Positions 34,912 through 48,625 of a stretch of DNA of 64,000 nucleotides are shown here, in pieces. Under the pieces are notes generated by a model. The model saw only the letters and a list, made by a program, of their open reading frames with translations. It was not told where the DNA came from and searched no databases. Position numbers and translations under genes: made by a program. Every line of letters starts with the position of its first letter. Position 1 is the stretch's first letter. This DNA is from Flaccisagitta enflata (lineage: Eukaryota; Chaetognatha; Sagittoidea; Aphragmophora): contig OZ231126.1 in assembly GCA_965153355.1 (NCBI GenBank), positions 56,730,001-56,794,000 on the forward strand. Reading direction: 5' to 3'.

Positions 34912-36286
34912 TTTCAATCTAATTGGGAAACTTGAATAAAAATCTATTCTTAACTACCTTGGAACCTGCCAGGGAGAAATGATGGTTGAAGAATAGCAAT
35001 TGAAGTCAGCTTTAGGATGATTTGCATATTGCAGTTTTAAGATTACCGCTCCATTGCAATGTCGCTGATTTGATTTACAATCAATATGAATTGGAATCAT
35101 ATCTTGAACTAAATCTCAATTCATTGTAAAATAGAGGGAGGAATTCTCATGATTATTGGTTAGTTGTCAACGTCGTTCTGCGTTTTACGTACCATTCCGC
35201 ATCAGATTTGCACTGATCAATAAACCATTAAAAACATGTCCATCCATCGAAACAGGTGGTCTTCTTTGTTTTTATCTGCAGAGGTTAAAATGTGGGTAAT
35301 TGCTGGACTCACGTCTAGATGCGAATTTGTTCACTGCTTACTGAATTCTAAGAGCCTTCTAAGCTTGGTATGCATGGTAGGCAACACACCGCTATAGAGT
35401 GCGATTGGGGGGAGAGGGCTTCATTTTTCTGGTCCGCAGCTTTGCAGGAAAGAATTTTGCTTCTCGGCAGAAAAGAAGAATCAAGAGGCCTGGAACCTAC
35501 AACCTGACTTTTACCAATATCCAACTTCTCAGTTATTTAGGACGGAATCAATAACTTGAAAATAAAAATCATAATCTTTAAAGAAAGAAGTGATCGGCAT
35601 TGCACCAATCAAAGGTCAAATCGAGCTAAATCATGGTTGGTTTTATCTTCCCTCACTCAGTAACTGCACTTATCAATTCATAATTGATATTTGAAAAAAA
35701 ATATCTGTTGTCAATTTTTTTGTCTTTTTTTTCTACTGCTACAATTTCTGAGATCGCGATACGATACATCAATGGAGCATTATTTAGACAAATTGGAATG
35801 CAGATGGTAAGCAATACCTTTTAGGTTTGTACGGGTTTCGAAACAAATTTGTGGTTTTAAAACGTAAAATGATGGCACTTGACGGATTGTTTAGTTTGAG
35901 CCTCTTTGTCTGCACGTGGGTTTAGATTCAAAGCAACCTAGCTGTCCAAGTACATATTCATGTAAAAGAGAAGATCTTGCATCATAAGCGTAACTGTACA
36001 AACTACCAGTGACTACAGTAGAAGCGGTTTGCCCCCAATTCAACACTAATGATTAATTATGGCAAACCATTTCATTCGAGAAAAAGTAATAAGGTTGATA
36101 CATTCAAATACCATCCTGCTTGTCAATTTTGACGTATGATCTCTTTCCATGTAAAAGCAGAGTGGTTGGCTTAGATTGACAAGGCTTCTCGCAGCTCGGT
36201 ACAGGTTTTCATAAAAAAAATCTTTTTAGATTCTTCCACCCTCACCCCGACCCCATATCTCGACCCAACTCCCAAGGACGAAAACT

Positions 36287-36342
<56 letters not shown>

Positions 36343-36760
36343 GATGGTCCCAAAAATATTTGATCAAAAGAATAGATAAATAAAAAAAGTTTGTTGGTGT
36401 TATACCTTTCAGCAAGATAGTATATTCTTAAAAGAATTACCATCCTTACGCTCTCAATTCGCGCTTGATCGGATGGGGTTGTAACTGTAATCAGGAAAAT
36501 TAGAAAAACGAGCGGCTTCGTGAAAGCGGAAAACAAAATTCTAGGTAAATAAATGTATTTATATCACATTTTTTAGCAAATGTCTCAATTTGAAGATCGC
36601 GGAAATCGATCCAGTTGTATTTAAGACATAAATGGAATTAAAAAAAAAGAACCCACGAGAAACGGAACAAAACAAAAAAGTATCAAAAATCGGAATGTGA
36701 TCCCATACATGTATATGCAATATTCTACATCAATCACCTTCCCCCTTCCCCTGCACTTCC
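34912..36760. other. intergenic, no gene recognised
   Basis: Unique AT-rich sequence. A run of about 50 adenines lies at 36,289-36,338. I see no exon in either strand that I would defend. Confidence 0.5.
36289..36338. repeat. poly(A)/poly(T) run
   Basis: About 50 consecutive A on the plus strand. This could be the tail of an old minus-to-plus retrotransposed insert, but no matching body is recognised. Confidence 0.9.
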
Positions 36761-37404
36761 TCAATACCGATATCCTTTATTCGTGTGACCGTCGTGATCG
36801 TGGTAAGAATAGGGTCTATTTTCCCGGTAGTTCGGATAGATATTGTCCGTACTTCTGTATCTGCCTTCTTCGGCTGCGTAGGGTGGCGGTCGGTTATTCC
36901 TCTCTCTCATCTCGAGGGCCACGTTCTGGTCGTCGGCGTCACGGACCCTCCCTCCTCCTCCTCCTCCCCCTCGTTGGGCCGGGCTGTGGTGACTGACTTG
37001 ATTCTTATGATTGGTCACGTGATTATTTCGATCGTCAAAGATTTGGTCCTCGTCTTCGTCCGCCTGCACTTCGTCGCGTAAAATTCCGGCGATTTTGACG
37101 GCTAAGATGATGGCGACGAGACCGACGCCGACGTAACCGCCGATTTCGAACCAGTAACCGTTCAACGGGTCCACGATCAGCGAACAGGGCACCCTCACCA
37201 CGGCCTGTACGACGTTCCACACCGGAGTGCATGGGGCGATGTTCTCGGACAATCCTTCGATAAATCTGTTGATGGCGTTTTGAAGGAGATTTTTGACGGC
37301 GTTGGCGAAATCCGACAAAGCGGTTGAGAAGATGTTCGGAAAGTCCTTGATGAGCTTCGCGATACCGGCGCTTAGTCGCCCGATCAAAGAACGAGTTGCC
37401 GAAT
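36761..37404 (-). CDS. prominin family, last coding exon
   Basis: 213 codons after a 3' splice site (ctttcttcacacag). The first part (KLIKDFPNIFSTALSDFANA and following) fits the end of the second large extracellular loop. Then come two cysteines (IAPCTPVW, RVPCSLI), the prominin-type VDPLNGYWFEIG motif and the final membrane helix YVGVGLVAIILAVKIAGIL. The cytoplasmic tail is acidic, then Gly-rich, then rich in Tyr/Pro/Arg (PPPYAAEEG, YPNYREN). Prominins are five-helix glycoproteins of membrane protrusions that bind cholesterol-rich membrane. A PPxY-like site (RPPPYAAEE) could bind WW domains. No further prominin exon was found out to 50 kb on this strand, so upstream exons are far away or missing. 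Confidence 0.72.
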
Positions 37405-37421
37405 CTGTGTGAAGAAAGGAG

Positions 37422-37608
<187 letters not shown>

Positions 37609-37611
<3 letters not shown>

Positions 37612-38046
37612 GGCTTTTCTCCACACCACTCTGTGGCACTTGATATGTTCCCGTGAAACGCAATAACAGCGTGAACACATTTTCAAGAATTTCCACTGTC
37701 TCACAAGGAAGTGAGCAAAGTGAATGAGCGAGCCTGTGAAGTGTGAACTAAGCGAGCAATCAAAGCGAAGCAGAGCGCTGTGGAGCGAGTGAGCAGAGTG
37801 AGCGGTGCGGCGAGCAGGACGTAACGAGCGACCGAGTGGCCCTTTCCAAGCACGATTGTCTTTGACTAGAAACGCCCCCTTTCTCAGCAACAAATGTCTG
37901 ATGAGGATTGGACCTTTCTTATTGTGGCCTAGCCATCAAATGATACGAACATGGGTTTAGGAGCCATTAAAGGCCCATTATCATGGGAATGTTAGTTTGG
38001 GCGGTCCAAAAGTATGTACTATGTAGGAACGATTTGCATAGTTGTG
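37609..38046. other. agcgag-rich sequence, nothing recognised
   Basis: A stretch at 37,700-37,830 has many short gcgagc/gagtga words. No gene seen. Confidence 0.45.
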
Positions 38047-38048
38047 TA

Positions 38049-38225
38049 CAGTTGAACTTCATTAGAGCGCATGCCAAGGGATTAAGCGAAATTATGCCTT
38101 ATTGTGAAGCTGCCCTATTGCCAATTTAAAAAAAAAAACTACAAAATCTTTCTAAGGGCTGTAAGTTGCGCGCTTTATAGGCGGGCATGCCTTAATAATG
38201 GGTGCCCTCTAGCGGTGCTCCACTG
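38049..38225. mobile_element. pogo/Tigger-like MITE, 177 bp
   Basis: It begins CAGTTGAACTTCATTAGAGC and ends GCGGTGCTCCACTG, with TA on both sides (38,047-38,048; 38,226-38,227). It has the same length as the element at 42,837. Confidence 0.75.
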
Positions 38226-38345
38226 TATTTAGGATAAGAGAATAAGCAAACGAAGGAACGGGCCATAAAAGCCCATGTACTGTATAAAACATCTTTTTAT
38301 TTTGGAGACACAAAGTTCATGGATGCAAAGCATATGTGGCTAAAC

Positions 38346-38990
38346 CAGGCCGGATTAACGGCAACCTTAGTCGCAATGATAATAACTATGGCCAAAAAAA
38401 AAAAGACAGTAGTTTTCAAAATACTGCTACAAGCCCATTTTTTAGAACATCTTGAAATCCTTTGAGGTGGTAACAAAATGACAATTTTGCGACTCAGTAA
38501 AAAAATCAGAACTCAAACTTGAAAGTTAATTTTTGTGCCCACAGTATCATTTTTTTGTGAAATTAGTCAGATAATGATTTGCCCACTAATTAATATCTAT
38601 ACTTGACTTACAATTGTTACTGCGCGCTTTTTTTTTTTAAAAATGGCCACAAATCTTTTTAAGCGTTCATAGTAATAGTATGTCGAATTTCCTACTCAGC
38701 AAAAAAATCAGAACTCATAAAAGTTGATTTTTGCGCCCATAGTATCATTTTTTGTAATAGTTGTCAAAATGAATTTCAGAAAGTTGTAAAGATGGAGCTT
38801 TTTTCATCTCTTTTTTGCCTGATGTTTTCAAGAAATGATACACAGCTGAAAAATCAACTATTTTGATTCCTGATTTTTTTGCTGAGTAAGGTAATTGATA
38901 TACTGTTTACTATCTAAATTTAAGCAGATCAATAAAATGAGGGCGTAGGAATGAATTGAAATAACTGTCTTTTTTTTCTTTGCCATGGTT
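38346..38990. mobile_element. HINE-like 5' fragment followed by a foldback element
   Basis: ccaggccggattaacggcaa…agtcgc (38,346-38,378) is a HINE-like 5' end. Directly after it, aactatggccaaaaaaaaaa (38,383 on) pairs with the sequence ending tttgccatggtt near 38,990. A tcagaactca…gtatcatttttt segment is repeated inside. Confidence 0.5.
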
Positions 38991-39195
38991 AAATTTTTCG
39001 CAAATGAAGATGTACATGCGTAAAATTGGGGTGATTTGTTTACCTTTCGTAGACAGTTTTCTTTTGGGTTAGGTTGAGAAGGGTTTTTTTTTAGATTGGG
39101 TTCTATGGAAAACTAGGAGTGGCGCGCGTAATAACCTGTCTGAGGTTTCACAAAGCCCTCTTCCATTTATTTCAGTTTGGGTACAGTGAAGGATA

Positions 39196-39562
39196 CTACT
39201 CGACTCAAAAAAAAAAAGCCGGACCCTATTTTGAGTTGAAAAATAAGAAAAACAAATGATTTCTACATTTTACTATTCTAGACCAATCCTAAATCTGTAT
39301 CTCAAACGGTTTAGGAGCTAGAGCTTGTCAAAGTTATCTTCTAATTTGTAAAAATGCTCACTTTCAATGGGATTGCAAAATTGCAATGTTTTTACTCATT
39401 CTCATGCCATTTCTAAACAAATAATGCTAGAATTTCCAGATTGGAGCCAAATGAAAGATCTTTTTAAGAGCTTTCGAATGGTCTAAGATTTTAATTAGTT
39501 GTTTTGAAATTCAGTATGACAATTTGCCATTTAAAAGTGCGGCTTTTTTATGAGTCCAGTAG
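39196..39562. mobile_element. 367-bp MITE with TA duplication
   Basis: It begins CTACTCGACTCAAAAAAAAA and ends TTTTTTATGAGTCCAGTAG, flanked by TA. It contains two copies of the motif cagattgg…gtttagaaatgg in diverged form. Its layout matches 19,536-19,946. Confidence 0.8.
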
Positions 39563-39656
39563 TATTGTTCTACTTGTCATAGAGAAAAACCCTGAACTAC
39601 CGAAATCTTTTGCGATTCTGCTTTGTTTCTGCGCTTGTTCATCTCTGCGAGTTTAT

Positions 39657-40490
39657 TCTAGGAGTCGCAATAGTTATGGTTTTCAAATAAACTAGTTAAT
39701 AGTTAACTAACTGAAAATTTTGCTAGTTAACTAGTTAAAATAGTTAAAAATTTCACCTTATAAAAGGCAAACTTTACAGAAAATTGTCATTAAATTAATA
39801 CAATTCGTAAATCTATCAATAATTTCAGTATTGATTTTACTGCTTGAGGATAAAAATCCTTAAGTTTCCATGTTTCTGTGTTTCTGTGTTAAAATTAGGA
39901 GTCGCAATAGTTATGGTTTTCAAATTAACTAGTAAATAGTTAACTAACTGAAAATTTTGCTAGTTAACTAGTTAAAATAGTTAGAAATTTCACCTTATAA
40001 AAGGCAAACTTTACAGAAAATTGTCATTAAATTGATACAATTCATAAATCTATCAATAATTTCAGTATTGATTTTACTGCTTAAGGATAAATATCCTTAA
40101 GTTTCCATGTTTCTGTGTTTCTGTGTTACAATCCAGACATTTTTTTAAATGTCAAAAAAAATGTACAAAAATTCATATGATTTATCCCCATCTTCCTTAA
40201 AAATCATTAACTGTTTTAACTAGTCAATTTCTTATAGTCAACTATAGAATTTTCAGAATTTTAACTAGTTAACTAGCTGGTTAAAGTAAACTATTGCGAG
40301 TCCTAGTTACAATCCAGACATTTTTTTAAATGTCAAAAAAATGTACAAAAAATCATATGATTTATCCCCATCTTTCTTAAAAATCATTAACTGTTTTAAC
40401 TAGTTAATTTCTCATAGTCAACTATAGAATTTTCAGAATTTTAACTAGTTAACTAGCTGGCTAAAGTTAACTATTGCGAGTCCTAGTTTA
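39657..40490. mobile_element. foldback element with duplicated arms
   Basis: taggagtcgcaatagttatgg followed by aactagttaa-rich sequence occurs twice in one orientation (39,657 and 39,897). It occurs twice in the other (ending near 40,305 and 40,490 as actattgcgagtcctag). A segment with tttccatgtttctgtg is also repeated. It looks like a partially self-duplicated terminal-inverted-repeat element; a lone end occurs near 47,116. Confidence 0.7.
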
Positions 40491-40510
40491 TTTTGAACTG
40501 TCATTAACAG

Positions 40511-40660
40511 GTGATCCCGATTCGACGCGCCATGAACAGAGCATTTGAGCAAATGAGAGAACAGGAAGCAGCCGAAGCCGCGACGACACTCACAGACGGC
40601 GTCACCAGTATGGATGGATTAACCACTTCAGTTGGAGGCATCATCGTAGACGATGGATAA
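40511..40660 (+). CDS. terminal coding exon of an unknown gene
   Basis: It follows a splice acceptor (tgtcattaacag) and reads VIPIRRAMNRAFEQMREQEA, then AEAATTLTDG, then the C-terminal MDGLTTSVGGIIVDDG and a TAA stop. It is helical and charged at first. No upstream exon was identified; the preceding 850 bp is a foldback element. The last 16 codons and the stop are the seed of the tandem array that follows. Confidence 0.5.
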   Translation: MIPIRRAMNRAFEQMREQEAAEAATTLTDGVTSMDGLTTSVGGIIVDDG

Positions 40661-42480
40661 GAGGGGGGATGGAGATGGAAGAGAGGGAAGAGGAGAAGTG
40701 ACATGGATGGATTAACCACTTCAGTTGGAGGAATCATCGTAGACGATGGATAAGAGGGGGGATGGAGATGGAAGAGAGGGAAGAGGAGAAGTGACATGGA
40801 TGGATTAACCACTGCAGTCGGAGGCATCATCGTAGACGATGGATAAGAGGGGGGATGGAGATGGAAGAGAGGGAAGAGGAGAAGTGACATGGATGGATTA
40901 ACCACTTCAGTTGGAGGAATCATCGTAGACGATGGATAAGAGGGGGGATGGAGATGGAAGAGAGGGAAGAGGAGAAGTGACATGGATGGATTAACCACTG
41001 CAGTCGGAGGCATCATCGTAGACGACGGATAAGAGGGGGGATGGAGATGGAAGAGAGGGAAGAGGAGAAGTGCCATGGATGGATTAACCACTGCAGTCGG
41101 AGGCATCATCGTAGACGATGGTTAAGAGGGGGGATGGAGATGGAAGAGAGGGAAGAGGAGAAGTGACATGGATGGATTGACCACTGCCGTAGGAGGAATC
41201 ATCGTAGACGATGGATAAGAGGGGGGGGATGGAGATGGAAGAGAGGGAAGAGGAGAAGTGACATGGATGGATAAACCACTTCAGTTGGAGGCATCATCGT
41301 AAACTGACCAGATGAGGAGGAGATGGAAGAGAGGAAGGAAATGACATGGATGGATAAACCACTGCAGTCGGAGGAATCATCGTAGACGACGGATAAGAGG
41401 GGGGATGGAGATGGAAGAGAGGGAAGAGGAGAAGTGACATGGATGGATTGACCACTGCCGTAGGAGGAATCATCATAGACGATGGATAAGAGGGGGGGGA
41501 TGGAGATGGGAGAGAGGGAAGAGGAGAAGTGACATGGATGGATAAACCCTTGCAGTTGGAGGCATCATTGTAGAGGACGGATAAGAGGGGGGACGGAGAT
41601 GGAAGAGAGGGAAGAGGAGAAGTGACATGGATGGATTGACCACTGCCGTAGGAGGAATCATTGTAGACGATAGATAAGAGGGGAAAGGGGGGATATGAAG
41701 GGGAAGTAGGAGAAGTGACATGGATGGATAAACCACTTCACAGTTGGAGGAATCATCGTGAAACGACGGACGGATAAGAGGGGAGGAGATGGAAGAGGAA
41801 GAGGAGAAGTAGCAGCAGGATGGATTAATCACTTCAGTTGGTATCATCGTAGACGATGGATAAGAGGGGGGAGGAGATGGAAGAGAGGGAAGAGAAGAAG
41901 TGACATGGATGGATTAACCACTGCAGTTAGAGGCATCATCGTAGACGATGGTTAAGAGGGGGGGTGGAGGAGATGGAAGAGAGGGAAGAGGAGAAGTGAC
42001 ATGGATGGATTAACCACTTCAGTTGGACGATGGATCAGAGGGGGGGATGGAGATGGAAGAGGAGAAGTGATATGGAAGGATTGACCACTGCAGTAGGAGG
42101 AATCATCGTAGACGATGGATAAAGGAGAGATGGAGAGGGAAGAGGAGAAGTGACATGGATGGATTAACCACTTCAGTCGGAGGCATCATCGTAGACGATG
42201 GATAAAAGAGGGGGGATGGAGATGGAAGAGAGGGAAGAGGAGAAGTGACATGGATGGATAAACCACTTCAGTTGGAGGAATCATCGTAGACGATGGTTAA
42301 GAGGGGGTGGAGGAGATGGAAGAGAGGGAAGAGAAGAAGTTGGAGGCATCATCGTAGACGATGGATAAGAGGGGGGGATGGAGATGGAAGAGGAGAAGTG
42401 ATATGGAAGGATTTACCACTGCCGTAGGAGGAATCATCGTAGACGACGGATAAGAGGGGAAATGGGGGATATGAAGGGGA
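40611..42480. repeat. 93-bp tandem array derived from the stop-codon region of the exon at 40,511
   Basis: About 20 units of 93 bp (some deleted), each containing the last 16 codons, the TAA and a purine-rich ggggatggagatggaagag segment. Within the coding part most changes between units are synonymous or conservative (GTT/GTC, GGC/GGA, GAT/GAC, TCA/GCA). The 201-codon minus-strand frame is a by-product, because 93 is a multiple of three. Confidence 0.85.
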
Positions 42481-42512
42481 AGTGGCGAGAGGGGAGAGAA
42501 GGAATAGTCATT

Positions 42513-42719
42513 TGTATGGACGGGTTGGAGGACTACTCCCATCACACAATGCAACAAATCTTGTCAACGATGAACAAGGAGGAGATAGTGGCTGGGGGAG
42601 CAGGAGTGGCATGGAAGATCTTGGCACACTGGAGGAGGAATGATGGAAGAGATGTAAAACAGTGGCTTGAAGAGGAGGCTAGGACAACACGCCCTCCGAC
42701 TGATAAACATCGTTTTTAA
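42513..42719 (+). CDS. possible coding segment at the end of the 93-bp array
   Basis: An open frame reading MDGLEDYSHHTMQQILSTMN and ending RTTRPPTDKHRF-stop, with balanced composition. It begins with the MDGL word of the array unit. It may be an alternative C-terminus of the gene at 40,511 or a relic. A second frame is also open over part of it, so the evidence is weak. Confidence 0.3.
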   Translation, partial: CMDGLEDYSHHTMQQILSTMNKEEIVAGGAGVAWKILAHWRRNDGRDVKQWLEEEARTTRPPTDKHRF

Positions 42720-42836
42720 TCGTTTTTGATGGAGACCGAGAATAAGGAGAAGGATGAGAAAAAGATTTAAAATGCTAGGTTGTTGTCTGTAATCTATAAA
42801 GGTTATTTTATAAGTTAAAGAGCCTAAGAGGAAATA

Positions 42837-43013
42837 CAGTTAAAACCCGCTCAAACGGATTTCAGGGGACCAACAAATTTCTACTGTTATAAGCGGAATT
42901 CTGTTATAGCCAATATAAGAAATGAAAGAAAACTGGTTGAAGGGACCAAGAATTAGTGTCGGTTATACATGGAATTCTATTAAATGTGGGTCCGTTCAAG
43001 CGGGGATTAACTG
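42837..43013. mobile_element. pogo/Tigger-like MITE, 177 bp
   Basis: It begins CAGTTAAAACCCGCTCAAAC and ends TTCAAGCGGGGATTAACTG, flanked by TA (42,835-42,836; 43,014-43,015). Internal ggaccaa…gttata…ggaattct words are repeated in inverted orientation. Confidence 0.82.
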
Positions 43014-43095
43014 TATCTTGTTTTAATCTAAAACTGGTTATGCGGGCCGGGAATGGGGGGGAGCAATAAAGATGAAATATTGGAAAAGGAATGTC

Positions 43096-43099
<4 letters not shown>

Positions 43100-43131
<32 letters not shown>

Positions 43132-43149
43132 CTCCTTTCCTCGCTCTCT

Positions 43150-43220
<71 letters not shown>
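43100..43220. repeat. (CT)n with interruptions
   Basis: Three CT runs broken by gctctcctttcctcg and cct. Confidence 0.93.
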
Positions 43221-43223
<3 letters not shown>

Positions 43224-43361
43224 CTTCCTTTTATTCCCACCATTTCTGTTTTTCATCGTTGCCATTTCTCGAAGCAATGATGCAAAATGGCGTGATTCTC
43301 GACATTACATTCCGCAATACTGATTTTTCGAGGCTGAGTTGGCAGATAACCAAAAGCGTTG

Positions 43362-43562
43362 TTTTTAGTCGCGTGCTACGCGACTCTATGATTTCACTAT
43401 GTCAGTCGGTCTGTCGGTCGGTTGGTCGGTCGGTCAGTCGTGTTAGCTTTTGGTGTTTTTGGGCGTTTTGCATTACTGCTCCTGCTTTTAGTTATTTTGT
43501 CTTTTGGTCTTTTAGTCTTTTAGTATTCAAGACCGCACGCGACTTGTAACGCGATGGCCTTG
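43362..43562 (-). mobile_element. HINE-like dispersed repeat, copy O (complete)
   Basis: On the minus strand: aacaaggccatcgcg, the key agtcgcgtgc (complement of 43,535-43,544), gcaggagcagtaatgc, GACC-type repeats, and a hairpin ending in the complement of agtcgcgtgc (43,367-43,376). The ends match exactly. The interior has lost one GC-rich block. Confidence 0.72.
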
Positions 43563-45629
<2,067 letters not shown>

Positions 45630-45639
45630 ATTGTAGAGT

Positions 45640-45974
45640 AGAGTGGGTTCAATTTGGGCATTCAAATGAAATACTATTTCAAAGCATTTTTCGTGTTCCA
45701 TTTGCACAGTCAAATCCATTCTAACTCAGAAAATCGATTTGGACTTAATCTTGGCATTCCATAATCAATGCTCGATCTGTATAGAATTGATAGCGGTAGT
45801 TATAAGAGAAATTTCTTCCTTAGATATTCTATATAACTGATTCATTAATTACGGAATGCCTAGATCAAGTCCAAATCGATATTCCAATGAGATTGGGCTC
45901 TAATTATGCAAATGGAACATGAAAAAATGCTTGGAAATAATGTTTCACTGTGATGCCCAATTTGGGCCCATTCT
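45640..45974. mobile_element. 335-bp foldback MITE, 10-bp target duplication
   Basis: It begins AGAGTGGGTTCAATTTGGGC and ends in a close complement, flanked by ATTGTAGAGT (45,630-45,639 and 45,975-45,984). The arms pair over most of the length (tgcaaatggaaca against tgttccatttgca). Confidence 0.82.
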
Positions 45975-46026
45975 ATTGTAGAGTCATAGACCCACTCAAA
46001 GCAAGCTTATACTACCTAGAACTATA

Positions 46027-46601
46027 CTACCTAGAACATAAGTCTTCGTTCACCTATAATTATCAATAACTACAATTTGGTTAAAGATAAATAAGATAAA
46101 TTGGTGAGATTCAGAAACGGCTTCAAAAAATCGTTCATTTGAGTCCAATCCCATCCTGGTAGCTCAAAGCGTTTAGAAATGAGAGCAGTTTGAAGATTGC
46201 TTGTCACTTTTAGAAATTGAGCAGTTTTTTTGTGCCATCTATCACACCATACACTTGCTTGTCTAGAGATAAAATATTTGACTGAACAAACGCCAGAGGC
46301 TGGAAAAAGTTAAGGGGCTACTAACTTGATTCCCCAACACTGATTACCTCAAAGAATTTCTGGATCATGAAGACATGAAGGACAATTTATGACTCTGAAA
46401 ATCGCACAAATTGTTAGGTGACAAGGTCTGGCAGAAGATCCCTTAGAAGCTTTTCAAATCATTACAGTGGTCCATAGAAGCAGGCGTTTCCATGGCAGGA
46501 AGTTAGATGAAGTATTTAAACCATGATATGAATTGATTTATCATTATTTTATGATTGAATGAGTTTTGGTCCAAGTGAAGGAAGACTTATGTTCTAGGTA
46601 G
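46027..46601. mobile_element. 575-bp MITE with TA duplication
   Basis: It begins CTACCTAGAACATAAGTCTT and ends in the complement, flanked by TA. The first 14 bases of the end are duplicated just outside (actacctagaactatactac). It contains the caatcccatcctgg…gtttagaaatg motif. Confidence 0.8.
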
Positions 46602-46604
46602 TAT

Positions 46605-47255
46605 TGTTAAGTTATCATTTATCATGTAAACTCTTATCGTTCCCGAGTTGTTATTTTTTTTTTATTGCTATGGTCGAACATAGAATTGCGTGGAATCGAA
46701 TCAGAAATGGCGGTTTTATTGTCTCACGGAGTGAAGGCAGATTGAAGGCCGACCAGACGTCCTTGGTCCAAAGGCATTTGTCTATTGGCTCTCGGTTTAT
46801 AGTGGCAAAGAACTTTAAAAGGAAGAAAAGCACTTGTGAATGGCCAAAAAAGATCCTTACATGAGTATCAAAAGATTCATTCTAACTTGTCTTTTCAGCG
46901 AATCACATGAATGAAAGAGAAAAAGAGCAACCACTTTAAACAACATTTGATTCAATTCTTAATATTCGCTTTAAAAATTAATATATCGGTCAGCAACTAA
47001 AAATGTATGAAAATTATCTTTATGGACTAAGATTTGCCATTGTTTCTGTAATTGGTTCAATTTTCGATTTGGAAGAGGAAACTTTTTTAAATGACGTGTT
47101 TTAATCATATACACTAGGAGTCGGACCTTTTTTTTGTTTTTGATACCGTGAGAAGAAAAATAACTTTACTTGCGTGTGCAGAGTTTATTAGCATGTCAAT
47201 CGTTATGGGTATCGGATAATGTTGGAAAATGGTAACCCTTAAGAATAATGGTGAA
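46605..47255. other. unassigned, with a weak open frame
   Basis: A plus frame at about 46,667-46,864 (VEHRIAWNRIRNGGF…) has fairly ordinary composition but no recognisable similarity and no clear splice sites. Confidence 0.35.
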
Positions 47256-47364
47256 ATCATAGTTTGCTAACAAGACACCTTCTCAAGCACCTTTTTTCAT
47301 AGTAAGAAGGTGCTTGAATAAGGTGCTCAAGGCGTCCATGTGAATGTCCTCCAGAGTTTGCTGT

Positions 47365-47482
47365 TAAGGCAATCCTCCTGGGTAGTGTTGTTATCAAGGC
47401 AATCCTCCTGGGTAGTGTTGTTATCAAGGCAACCCTCCTAGGTAGTGTTGTTATCAAGGCAACCCTCCTGGGTAGTGCTGAA
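47365..47482. repeat. 31-bp tandem repeat, about 4 copies
   Basis: Units aaggcaatcctcctgggtag + tgttgttatc. Confidence 0.85.
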
Positions 47483-47859
47483 TATATGGTTTGGGTGGTT
47501 TCCTCACTTCTTGTTGCGGTCGACAGCCCAGTTTCAGCAGACGCGCCTGGAGAAAATGATCGTAGACATCATTATGAATTTATTCATCCACTCAATCATG
47601 GATTGATTGATTGATTGATTGATTCATTAATTCATTGATAGATTGATTCATTCTTTCTCTGCTTCATTCATTTTCCCATTCATTCTCTTTCGCCATGTTC
47701 GACCAAACCTAGTGCCATCCTTGTCACCCTCTTTAGACTTCACTTTGACAACTGACTCACTTCATGGTTTGCCTTCTTGACTCTTGAGTTTGTCACTGTC
47801 ACTTTTTTTCTAGAAGATGTCACCCAAATGCCAACCTGAAGCTGAGATGTAGTGCAACC

Positions 47860-48119
<260 letters not shown>

Positions 48120-48260
48120 GCTTTCCCCGACTTTTATGCAGAAAGCAGGAGGTATGCTTTAAAAATATTAATGGTTAAGTAATAAATCTACCTTTCTTAA
48201 AAACCGTCATGATATTTTTCCTCACTACACCTGCTGTAGCACCTGAAACACCTGAACCTT

Positions 48261-48413
48261 CTATATCAAAGAAACTTTCTTGTAAAACTCCACCTGTTCT
48301 TTCTCGAGCGCTCCAAGTTTTTCCCTGTCTTTTCTGCTTTGTTCTCGATGACGTTTGAGACCCAACAAAAGTTCCTCTCTTTGGGTTTGAGCCATTTTCA
48401 TCGAAGCTTGAAT
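48261..48413 (-). CDS. possible coiled-coil terminal exon
   Basis: It follows a 3' splice site (ccatttccag) and is open for 50 codons to a TAG. The sequence is strongly helical and charged: MAQTQREELLLGLKRHREQS, then RKDREKLGALEKEQVEFYKK. An internal cag|gtggag could also act as a donor. The product is not recognised, and no neighbouring exon is clear. It might belong to a gene running in from the right. Confidence 0.4.
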   Translation of the reverse strand: MQASMKMAQTQREELLLGLKRHREQSRKDREKLGALEKEQVEFYKKVSLI

Positions 48414-48439
48414 CTGGAAATGGGGGGAAGATTGCAAGG

Positions 48440-48542
48440 GACGAGAGAAGGCAAGAAAGCAAGAAAGCAAGAAAGCAAGAAAGCAAGAAAGCAAGAAAGC
48501 AAAAAAGCAAGAAGGCAAGAAAGCAAGAAAGCGAGATAGCAC

Positions 48543-48575
<33 letters not shown>

Positions 48576-48625
48576 CAACAAAGCAACAAAGCAACAAAGC
48601 AGCAAAGCAACAGAGCAAGAAAGAG
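48440..48625. repeat. (gcaagaaa)n and (gaaa)n, (gcaacaaa)n tract
   Basis: Degenerate 8-bp units, then GAAA, then gcaacaaa units, in the putative intron before the coiled-coil exon. Confidence 0.9.

Noticed and set aside
40504-41109. 201-codon minus-strand frame with 31-residue repeats
   Set aside because: Side effect of a 93-bp unit; the plus strand of the same unit derives from a real-looking C-terminus.
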